From JAKACA01 sp052143575 (lineage in GTDB: Bacteria > Actinomycetota > Acidimicrobiia > Acidimicrobiales > Bog-793), in contig JBKQSP010000107.1 of NCBI GenBank assembly GCA_052143575.1, positions 1 to 64,000 of the forward strand: DNA of 64,000 nt, written 5' to 3'. Below the pieces are notes generated by a model. It had not been told where the DNA came from. It did no database searches and saw only the letters and a list, made by a program, of their open reading frames with translations. The translations under genes were made by a program, and so were the position numbers. Of this stretch, positions 41,331 to 48,548 are shown one piece after another (position 1 is the first letter of the stretch; every line of letters begins with the position of its first letter).

Positions 41331-42797
41331 GTGCCGGCGAGCGAGTTGATCGAGCGAGTTTCCACTTTAATGGCAACGCGGGCGCCCTCCGCCTTGCAGA
41401 GCGAGTGCACCCAGCTGGAACGCCGCCTCAGGGAGCCGGTGCGCGTCGCCATCGTCGGGCCGGTCAATTCCGGAAAATCGACGCTCGTGAACGCCCTGCT
41501 CGGTCAGCGAGTGGCGCCTACGAACAAGAGCGAGTGCACCCGTCTCGTGACCTGGTTCCATTACGGCCATCCGCAGCGCGTCGAGATCGAGACGGATGCC
41601 GGCGTCGTCAAAGCGGTTCCCTTGTCCGCTGATGGCTTCCTCCCGGACACGCTCGGCGTTCCGGTCGAGAGCGTCCGGGGGCTGCACTGCTACCTTGCCA
41701 ACGAATCCTTGAAAGACGTGACCCTCATCGACACGCCCGGCCTCGGCTCGGTGCACGCCGACTACAGCGCCTCGACGACGGAGCTCCTCGCCCTCGGTGC
41801 CAACTCCTCGGAGGCGGCCCAGCGCGCCGATGCCATCGTGTTCCTCTTCAACCAGGCCGTCATGCAGGACGATTACGCCGCCCCGCAGCTGTTCAAGGAG
41901 GCCGGCGGTCCGGACACGCTGCAATCGGCCGCCAACGCCGTCGGCGTCTTATCGAAGGCCGACCAGCTCGGGGATCCGATGGGCGATCCCTGGGCCGTCG
42001 CCGTCGAGCTTGCCGGCCAATACGCCGGACGCTTCGAGGCGGAGGTGTCGTCGGTCGTGCCGGTGATCGGCCTCGTGGCGGAAACCTCGGAGGCGGCCGC
42101 CCTCATGGAGCGCGACGTCCAGCACCTCGCCAAGCTGGCGGCCATGGAGGAGAAGGCATTCAGCCGCTTGGTCTGGTCGACGGATCGGTTCGTGAGCGCC
42201 AGTGCGCCCGTCGAGCCGGACGACCGCGAACGGCTGCTGGACCTCCTCGACATGTACGGCGTCAAGCGGGCGGTCGGCTTCATCCGCGACGGCGTCACCG
42301 CCGCCATTCCGCTGCGGCGCGAGCTGTCGGGCGTCTCCGGGATCGCCCAGGTGAAGAAGTCCCTCATGCGGTTCCTCGGACCGCAGGACCACGTCCTCAA
42401 GGTCCGCTCTGTCATCGACTCGTTGGAGCGCATGGCGTATGCCGCCAACCGCGGCGGGCGCCCCGAGATGGACGCCTGGCTGGCCGACATCGAGGAGTTG
42501 AGGCTGGATCCCGCACTGCACCCTGTGTACGAGCTGGAGGCGCTCCACCGCTGCTACGTGGGCAGGGTGCAGATGTCGCCGGAGCAGATCGCCGAGATGG
42601 CGCAGCTGTTCGCCCCGGGCTCGGCGGCGAACCGACTCGGCCTCGGCGACGTGTCGACTCCCGCGCTCCTGTCTGCCGCCCAGGCCGGCATGAATCGGTG
42701 GCAGACGTTTCGCGTGACACGGGCTGATCCGGGGCAGGCGGCGGTGGCGCGCGTCGTCATCCGGTCGTACCAGATCCTCTGGAAGGAACTGCAATGA
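41331..42797 (+). CDS. Dynamin-like GTPase, IniC type
   Basis: 488 residues. G1 GPVNSGKST (43-51), switch threonine region TNKSECT, G3 IDTPGLGSVHADYS (134-137) and G4 LSKADQ (208-212). The C-terminal half is helical with no membrane segment. Resembles mycobacterial IniC, half of an isoniazid-induced dynamin pair that binds membranes. TTG or ATG near 41331 start the frame. Its stop overlaps the next gene (ATGA), so both GTPases are made together and probably form a heteromeric membrane-remodelling pair (inference from bacterial dynamin pairs). Confidence 0.85.
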   Translation: MPASELIERVSTLMATRAPSALQSECTQLERRLREPVRVAIVGPVNSGKSTLVNALLGQRVAPTNKSECTRLVTWFHYGHPQRVEIETDAGVVKAVPLSADGFLPDTLGVPVESVRGLHCYLANESLKDVTLIDTPGLGSVHADYSASTTELLALGANSSEAAQRADAIVFLFNQAVMQDDYAAPQLFKEAGGPDTLQSAANAVGVLSKADQLGDPMGDPWAVAVELAGQYAGRFEAEVSSVVPVIGLVAETSEAAALMERDVQHLAKLAAMEEKAFSRLVWSTDRFVSASAPVEPDDRERLLDLLDMYGVKRAVGFIRDGVTAAIPLRRELSGVSGIAQVKKSLMRFLGPQDHVLKVRSVIDSLERMAYAANRGGRPEMDAWLADIEELRLDPALHPVYELEALHRCYVGRVQMSPEQIAEMAQLFAPGSAANRLGLGDVSTPALLSAAQAGMNRWQTFRVTRADPGQAAVARVVIRSYQILWKELQ

Positions 42798-44680
42798 ACC
42801 CCCGTGTCGAGGAGCTCGTCCGCTCCAGCTCCGGCCTGCTGCGCAGGGAGGAGCGACCGAAGATCGCCGACGGCCTCGAGTCTCGCCTGCGGGCGCCGGC
42901 GGGGTCGTTGCCGGTCGTGCTCGTGGCGGGCGAGGACAAACGCGGGAAGAGCTCGCTCGTCAATGCCCTCATCGGCCGGCCCAACCTGTCACCCGTCGGC
43001 GTCGACGCCGTCACGGGCGCACCCATCTCGTTCTCGTACTCGGAGACCGAGCACGCCGCCATCCAGCGCTACGGCGAGCAGGACGAGGAGGAGACCGACT
43101 TCGAGACGGCGCGTCGGCTCGCCACGATCCAAGGAAACCCGAGAAACGAAGCCGGCATCCGATCCGTCCTGCTCGGCATTCCCTGCCCGTTGCTGCAGCA
43201 CATCACGCTCGTCGACACCCCCGGCGTCGGCGGCCTGCACTCCGGCCACGCCGAGCTGACACTCCAGTCACTGCAGTTTGCCGATGCCCTGCTGTTCGTC
43301 TCCGAGTCCGGGGCGCAGTTTCGAGCTGCCGAGCTCGAGTTCCTGCGTCGGGCTTCCGCCCGCATCGACACCGTCGTGATCGCCTTCACGAAGATCGACG
43401 CCAATCGCGGATGGAAACAGATTCTCGCCGACAACACGGCGATCTTCCGCGAGCAGGCGCCCCGGTTCGCTTCGTGCCCGGTCGTGCCCGTCAGCAGCCT
43501 GCTGGCCTTGCGCTCCTACGAGAACGACGACGACGAGGAGGCCGCTGAGATGCTCGCCGAGTCGGGTCTCTCCCGGCTGCAGGCGAGCTTGCAAGACTTC
43601 GTCGTGGCGCGAGCCTCCGTTCTCCGAGACGCCAATCTGCTGCGAGAGGTCGTGCGCCCCCTCGCGGGCGTCGAGCGCAGCCTCACGGAGCGGCTGAGCA
43701 TCGTGTCGCCCAGCGGCGGCGCGAAGCAGCGGCTGGAGGCAGAACAGCGGCGCCTGAAGGATCTCAACGAAGGCAAGATGGAACGGCCCCGCCGCCTCGA
43801 CACCGAGGTCCGCAAGCTCAGCCTGCAGCGCTCCGAGGACGTCACGGCCGGCCTCGGTGAGATACGCCGACGCTACGAGGCTCGGTTGAAGAACCCATCC
43901 AAGAGCGACATGGACACGATGCCGGGGGAAGCCATCGCCGACCTGACGGCCCTCGCCTCTCGCCTGAACGAGGCGGCCGCCCAGCGACTCAGTGAGATCG
44001 TGGAAGCGATCCTCGAGGACATCGACGCTTCCTTCAGCGTGAGCGATTCAATGCGCCTTTCAACGGCAGAGCGGCTTCAAGAGCAGCTCGCATCGCTCAG
44101 CATGAGTCGCGGCTCGCTCTCCGGCTACGACAAGATGAGCATTCTCTCCTGCTTCTCATCGGGCAAGTCGCTCGGCGGGCTCATGTCGGGCGGCGGCCTC
44201 GGCGTGACGGCCTCCGCCATCCTGTCGCCGCCCATCGGCATCGCCATTGGAATCGGCATCGGGGCGCTCTATGCCTACTCGGCGTTCAAGGGCAAGGCGC
44301 GGGCGTCGTTTGCGGCGGACTTCAGGAGCTGGCTGAACGAGCAGTGCAGCCAGACGCAGACGATCGTCAACTCGTCGTTCCAGCGGGAGATCATCGACCT
44401 GCAAGAGGAGGTTCGCAGGTTGGTGAAAGACGCCACGGCGGACCGGGAGGCGGACATCTCCGAGTCGCTCGCCGAGGCACGCCGCCTCATGCAATCGGAG
44501 CAGCAACGCCAGCAAGGTGCCCTGCAATCGTTGCAGGAGCGGCGTAACGCCGTGCGCCAGTTGCAGCGCCAGGTGACAGAGACCTTGAAGGAGCTGAGCC
44601 CGGTGCCGGCGGCGTCTCTGGCGGGCGTTCCGGCCTCTGGTGCCCCTGCGGCCGGCGCCGCTGCGCCCTCGCCGGCTTGA
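42794..44680 (+). CDS. Dynamin-like GTPase, IniA type, with membrane-binding hairpin
   Basis: 628 residues. G1 AGEDKRGKSSLVNAL (46-54), G3 LVDTPGVGGLHSGH (141-147), G4 AFTKIDANRG. A long helical stalk (residues 280-450, with EAEQRRLKDLNEGK) surrounds a hydrophobic Gly/Ile-rich segment at about 470-498 (SPPIGIAIGIGIGALYAYSAF in part), the predicted paddle that inserts in the membrane, then a second long coiled-coil (QEEVRRLVKDATADR to QERRNAVRQLQRQV) and an Ala/Pro tail. Resembles mycobacterial IniA. ATG overlaps the previous stop. Confidence 0.87.
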   Translation: MNPRVEELVRSSSGLLRREERPKIADGLESRLRAPAGSLPVVLVAGEDKRGKSSLVNALIGRPNLSPVGVDAVTGAPISFSYSETEHAAIQRYGEQDEEETDFETARRLATIQGNPRNEAGIRSVLLGIPCPLLQHITLVDTPGVGGLHSGHAELTLQSLQFADALLFVSESGAQFRAAELEFLRRASARIDTVVIAFTKIDANRGWKQILADNTAIFREQAPRFASCPVVPVSSLLALRSYENDDDEEAAEMLAESGLSRLQASLQDFVVARASVLRDANLLREVVRPLAGVERSLTERLSIVSPSGGAKQRLEAEQRRLKDLNEGKMERPRRLDTEVRKLSLQRSEDVTAGLGEIRRRYEARLKNPSKSDMDTMPGEAIADLTALASRLNEAAAQRLSEIVEAILEDIDASFSVSDSMRLSTAERLQEQLASLSMSRGSLSGYDKMSILSCFSSGKSLGGLMSGGGLGVTASAILSPPIGIAIGIGIGALYAYSAFKGKARASFAADFRSWLNEQCSQTQTIVNSSFQREIIDLQEEVRRLVKDATADREADISESLAEARRLMQSEQQRQQGALQSLQERRNAVRQLQRQVTETLKELSPVPAASLAGVPASGAPAAGAAAPSPA

Positions 44681-44715
44681 TCTTGCTCGCCGAAGGCCAC
44701 ACGTCGAGCGACGTC

Positions 44716-44745
44716 TTGGTCTGTTTTGCCATGCCGCATTAGGCT
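44716..44745 (+). promoter_or_regulatory. Candidate promoter of the Ser/Thr/Pro-protein operon
   Basis: TTGGTC (44716-44721), 18-base spacer, TAGGCT (44740-44745), a common actinobacterial -10 form. It lies between the dynamin gene stop and the ATG at 44802, leaving about a 50-base leader that includes the GGGAGA ribosome site. Confidence 0.5.
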
Positions 44746-44801
44746 CCCGGCGCCACGGAGGGCTCGCACCGCGAGTCATCGCAAGGCCGAGGGAGATTGC
44801 T

Positions 44802-45290
44802 ATGACGTCCACGCCCAGCACGCCGGGTTCGCCCGTCGACGCGGAACCGTCGACACCGTCGACTCCGGCGGCTGTTGAGCCGTCGACCCCGGCGGTGACT
44901 GACCCGTCGACTCCGTCGACGCCGACGGCCCCATCGACGCCAACGTCGCCCACAAGTGCCGCTACCCCCTTCTCGCCGGCGTCGCTGCTGCGAAGGCACA
45001 TCGTGGATCCTTCCTCGGGGGCGTCGCCCTCGAGCCCGTCGACGGCCTCGGCGGCTCCGTCCACGGCGTCAACGGCGGCAACCCCCTCGACCCCCAGTAC
45101 TCCCTCCACGCCGACGGACGACGGCTCGGGGCTCCCGACGCTGTCAACCCCGATCGACACCGGGTTGCCGACGAGCCTCGGGGGCATCTCTGGTGCAGGC
45201 TCGGCCGTAGCGCCGGCGACACCAGCGCCTGGTTCAGCGACGTCGGCGGCTCCCTCCACTGGGGTTTCTCCAAGCTCGGCGGATACCTGA
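44802..45290 (+). CDS. Ser/Thr/Pro-repeat low-complexity protein
   Basis: 162 residues, composed almost wholly of Ser, Thr, Pro and Ala with scattered Asp/Glu: MTSTPSTPGSPVDAEPSTPS, then repeated PSTPSTP and TPSTPSTPSTP units up to residue 115, a slightly more varied centre (FSPASLLRRHIVDPSSG at 67-83) and a Gly/Ser/Ala-rich end. No signal peptide or membrane segment, no cysteine. GGGAGA before ATG 44802. Three bases before the NHLP-like gene, so they are co-translated. The dense hydroxyl and proline side chains make it a plausible substrate for the neighbouring oxygenases and sulfotransferases (inference). Confidence 0.7.
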   Translation: MTSTPSTPGSPVDAEPSTPSTPAAVEPSTPAVTDPSTPSTPTAPSTPTSPTSAATPFSPASLLRRHIVDPSSGASPSSPSTASAAPSTASTAATPSTPSTPSTPTDDGSGLPTLSTPIDTGLPTSLGGISGAGSAVAPATPAPGSATSAAPSTGVSPSSADT

Positions 45291-45293
45291 TCG

Positions 45294-45554
45294 ATGGCGT
45301 ATCAACCGCTCCCAACGGGCCGTGCCGAAATCGAGCGACGGCTCGTCGAGCGTGCGACGAGAGAGCCCGCCTTCCGACAGGCGTTGCGTGAGAACCCGCG
45401 AGCTGCCCTCGAGGACGAGCTTGGCATAGCGGTTCCGTCGTCGCTGAGCATCTCAGTCGTCGAAGAGACCCCGCACTCACTGTGCATCGTGTTGCCAGTG
45501 GATCTCTCCGGCATCGCACCCGGGGCGGCACGGGCGGCCACTGGATGGCTGTGA
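45294..45554 (+). CDS. NHLP-type leader-like small protein
   Basis: 86 residues. IERRLVERATREPAFRQALR, ENPRAALEDELGIAVPSSLS and SVVEETPHSLCIVLP follow the nitrile-hydratase-like leader peptide (NHLP) family, whose members are long leaders of proteusin-type RiPPs. After the VLP that ends the leader fold only 18 residues remain (VDLSGIAPGAARAATGWL) and the Gly-Gly cleavage motif is absent, so it is either a precursor with a tiny core or a stand-alone leader/recruitment protein. No radical-SAM, LanM or YcaO enzyme is adjacent; instead a sulfotransferase follows after 64 bases. Confidence 0.72.
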   Translation: MAYQPLPTGRAEIERRLVERATREPAFRQALRENPRAALEDELGIAVPSSLSISVVEETPHSLCIVLPVDLSGIAPGAARAATGWL

Positions 45555-45618
45555 TGAGCTCGAGAATCGGCCGTGTAACCGTCCGGTCGGTCCGCGGCTC
45601 CCGCAGCGGCATCGTTTC

Positions 45619-46578
45619 GTGACGGTCGGAGCCTCCGCCGGCGAGCGGGATCCGAGCTGGTTCTCGCCCGTGTTCGTGCTGGCTCCTGCGCGGTCGTTGT
45701 CTTCGGTCGTCACGGCCATGATCGGTCAGCATCCGCAGCTCTACAGCTTTCCCGAGCTGAGCCTCTTTCGTGCGGACGTGGTCGAGGATCTGTTGATCGA
45801 TCCAACCGGGTGGCTTGGCTCGCCGAGCCGCAACCGCGTCGGTGGCCTCTTGCGGGCGCTGGCGCAAGAGCACGAGGGAACGCAGGACGAGGCGTCGATC
45901 GAACGGGCGCTCGAATGGCTCACGGACAGGAAGGACTGGTCGGTGGCCGGCGTCCTCGATCATCTCCTCGCGGCCGTGGCCCCGTTGACGACCGTTGAGA
46001 AATCTCCGGAGAGCTCGTCGCGGGACTCCTTCCTAGCCCGCATGGACGCCGCATACCCACGGGCGCGATATGTCCATCTCGTGCGCCACCCGGTGGCGAC
46101 GGTGCGCTCCATGCACGAGTCCTGGGCCACGAGAGGGTGGTGGCGCGTGGAGCCGAGTGCCTTTCACCAGTTCTGCTGGAGCCTGTGGTATTTCCAGCAC
46201 AAGCGGATCACGGAATTCGGGAAGGCGCTGCCACCGGACCGCTTCGTGCGCTTTCGGGGCGAGGACATCGTGAACTCTCCGGACGCGACGCTGCCAGCCC
46301 TGTGCCGCTGGCTCGGGGTGGAGGCATCGGACCGGGTGATCGACGAGATGAAGTCGCCTGAGCGGTCGCCCTATGCGGCCCTTGGACCGGCAAATGCCCG
46401 TGGTGGCGGTGATCTGTCGTTTCTGCACCGTCCGGCTCTCCGTTCTATCGAGCTGCCGGCCAGGCTGTCACCGCCCGATGAATGGATGCTCGATCCCTGG
46501 AGCGTGCTCATGGTGCTCCGCCTCGCCACCGAGCTCGGGTACGGTGCCGCACCGCTCGATCACGTGTGGACGACCTGA
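45619..46578 (+). CDS. PAPS-dependent sulfotransferase family protein
   Basis: 319 residues. 5'-phosphosulfate loop VFVLAPARSLSSVVTAMIG (about 18-36), 3'-phosphate motif ARYVHLVRHPVATVRSMHES and the FRGEDIVNSPDATLPALCRWLG end of the Sulfotransfer_3 fold (cited shortened). It should transfer sulfate from PAPS to a hydroxyl. A WSxWYFQHKRI segment resembles protein/tyrosyl-type members, but acceptor is unknown. GTG start 45619. The stop lies four bases from the stop of the convergent oxygenase gene. Confidence 0.82.
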   Translation: MTVGASAGERDPSWFSPVFVLAPARSLSSVVTAMIGQHPQLYSFPELSLFRADVVEDLLIDPTGWLGSPSRNRVGGLLRALAQEHEGTQDEASIERALEWLTDRKDWSVAGVLDHLLAAVAPLTTVEKSPESSSRDSFLARMDAAYPRARYVHLVRHPVATVRSMHESWATRGWWRVEPSAFHQFCWSLWYFQHKRITEFGKALPPDRFVRFRGEDIVNSPDATLPALCRWLGVEASDRVIDEMKSPERSPYAALGPANARGGGDLSFLHRPALRSIELPARLSPPDEWMLDPWSVLMVLRLATELGYGAAPLDHVWTT

Positions 46579-46582
46579 TCGA

Positions 46583-47701
46583 TCAGCTCCGAAGCGCTCG
46601 CTTGCTCTCGCCGGAGTGCTCGTTTGTCCTCACCGGACTGCCGGGGTTGGCGGGAGGGAAGGGGACGAACTCGTCGATGAGGAGCTCAGCGAGCTCGGCA
46701 TCGCTGAGGTGATGGTCCGGGTCCGCCAAGCGACCCCTCGCGCACAGCTCCTCTACGAGACGCCGCAGGATGGCGTCGATGGGAAGTCTGGCCTGTCCGG
46801 CGGCAAATGCGGACCGATCGGCCGAGTCGGCGAAGCAATAAGCCTTCCATGAGACCGAGAAACGCAAGTCGTCGCTCGCGTAGCTCGAGAGTCGACGCTC
46901 ACCGGAGCGCAGGACCCAGTGGCGGCCGCCCGCGTGACCGAGGCGGGCGTCCGAGCGGAGCGACATTAGCGCCGAGTCGTCGCCTTCCACCCGATCGACG
47001 CCATGGAACACCGAGTCCCCGTCGATCACGACGGCGGTGTTGTTGTGGGGTGTGAAGGTCACCGGCGCGCCTAGCGGTCCGTCGGGGTAGTAGACGAAGT
47101 CACCGCCCTTCGGCTCACCGAAGTAGGCGATGACCGTGGCGATCGGCACGCGCCGATCCTCGAACAGCTTCGAGTGGCGCATGACCACGAGGAACCACCC
47201 GGGCAGCCCGGCGCGGCTGGCGCCCAGGAACTCCGGAACGTCCGTGTGAATCCCCAACTCTTGACCGGGAAGAAGCACGTTGGCATACACGACGGCGGGA
47301 ATGCTGACGCGTCCGCCGAAGAGGACGCGGGCAGCTTCCATCAGCTGCGGGTGCCGGAAGAAACCCTCGATGCCCGATGCAGAGACCGTGCGCCGGTTTG
47401 CGTATGTGCCTCGGAAGTAGTTGGTGCGGGCCGACAGCAGAGCGCGCGGCTCGTCGCGCCGTCCCAACCTGCCGCCTGTCCGGACGAAGTTGGAGGACAC
47501 GTCATGGCGCCAGCCGAGCTCGGGAGCCAGAGACGTGCGGCCCGTGACACTGGCCTGTAGCGGTTGCCTGGGTGCCCGATAGTTGGACGGCATGTAGCTC
47601 GGGAAGCGATGCCAGAGATCGACGATCTCCGTCACCTCCCTCGGAGCGAGCACCGACTCGAGGATGCTCACCTCGACGGCGGCCATCGCGTCGGTCAACA
47701 T
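46583..47701 (-). CDS. 2OG-Fe(II) oxygenase-like protein
   Basis: 372 residues. A double-stranded beta-helix is suggested by ANVLLPGQELGIHTDVPEF (His152, Asp154 as H-x-D), a second histidine in SVFHGVDRV (His233) and an arginine in DLRFSVSWKAY (Arg280) for 2-oxoglutarate. GWFLVVMRHSKLF and GGDFVYYPDGP lie between. It would hydroxylate a substrate carbon. The C-terminal 60 residues are charged and mostly helical. Last gene of the leftward unit GGGP protein - fusion enzyme - SDR - this gene, 40 bases after the SDR stop. Confidence 0.75.
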   Translation of the reverse strand: MLTDAMAAVEVSILESVLAPREVTEIVDLWHRFPSYMPSNYRAPRQPLQASVTGRTSLAPELGWRHDVSSNFVRTGGRLGRRDEPRALLSARTNYFRGTYANRRTVSASGIEGFFRHPQLMEAARVLFGGRVSIPAVVYANVLLPGQELGIHTDVPEFLGASRAGLPGWFLVVMRHSKLFEDRRVPIATVIAYFGEPKGGDFVYYPDGPLGAPVTFTPHNNTAVVIDGDSVFHGVDRVEGDDSALMSLRSDARLGHAGGRHWVLRSGERRLSSYASDDLRFSVSWKAYCFADSADRSAFAAGQARLPIDAILRRLVEELCARGRLADPDHHLSDAELAELLIDEFVPFPPANPGSPVRTNEHSGESKRALRS

Positions 47702-47741
47702 GCGGCGGCGGAGTGGCGTCCCGGGGGCACGGTCCCTCCCG

Positions 47742-48548
47742 TCAGCGGACGGCGGCCGGCGCGTACGTCTCCAGCTGGATGACCTCGTCGCGGTCGCCGT
47801 CGACGACGACGATCGACCGGTTCAATGATCCAGTGTCGAGAGCCGTGATCGCCTCGGCTGCCCGCTCGATGGACACGATGGAGGGGAAGCTCTCGGCTGC
47901 CGTGGCGTTCACTCGGACGCCGATGGCGGAGAACTCGTCGGCCATGTGACCCGTCAGGTGGTTGAGTGCCGCTTTCGAAGCCGCGTACATGCTTTGGCCG
48001 CTGCCGGCGTACAAGCGCAGCCCGGCGACGCTCGAAACGTTCACGACGTTGCGGTTGGCTCTCCGGTTCTCCTCGTCCCTTCCTTGCCAGAACGCACGGG
48101 CGACGACAACGGCCATCTGGAGAGGGACGACGACGTTTGTCGTCAGCTGCCCGAGAGCACTCGCCAAGAGACGCTCCGAGCCGAGCATCGGCGCCCAGGT
48201 GCTTGCGACGGCGGCGTTCACGAGCAGATCTATCCGGTCAAAGCGGGCAAGAGCCGCCTCGACGACTCGCTCGCAGTCACCCTCGGCGGTGAGGTCGGCC
48301 TGGATGGCGAAGACCGGGCGGCCGGCGTCAGCGAGGGGTCGCCCAGGTTCGAGGGGATCGACCGCCTCGTAGTCCTGCGCAGGCACCTGGGGTCGGTTGC
48401 GACGATAGACGGCAACTATGTCGTAGCGATCGGCGAAATGCGTGCAGAAGTACGAGCCGAGGACACCGGACGCACCGGTCAGAATGCAGACCCGGCGACC
48501 CTCACCAGCTGACAATGCTCTGCTCTCCCCACCGATCGATGACGTCAT
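47742..48548 (-). CDS. Short-chain dehydrogenase/reductase
   Basis: 268 residues. NAD(P)-binding LTGASGVLGSYF, LLVNAAVAST, active-site NVVNVSSVAG and YAASKAALNHL (Tyr-x-x-x-Lys) show a classical SDR. It would oxidise an alcohol or reduce a ketone. ATG 48548 overlaps the upstream fusion gene by 47 bases; a TTG at 48515 with GGGGAGAG upstream is an alternative. In this operon an obvious candidate reaction is oxidation of hydroxyproline-like hydroxyls made by the oxygenases (inference). Confidence 0.88.
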   Translation of the reverse strand: MTSSIGGESRALSAGEGRRVCILTGASGVLGSYFCTHFADRYDIVAVYRRNRPQVPAQDYEAVDPLEPGRPLADAGRPVFAIQADLTAEGDCERVVEAALARFDRIDLLVNAAVASTWAPMLGSERLLASALGQLTTNVVVPLQMAVVVARAFWQGRDEENRRANRNVVNVSSVAGLRLYAGSGQSMYAASKAALNHLTGHMADEFSAIGVRVNATAAESFPSIVSIERAAEAITALDTGSLNRSIVVVDGDRDEVIQLETYAPAAVR

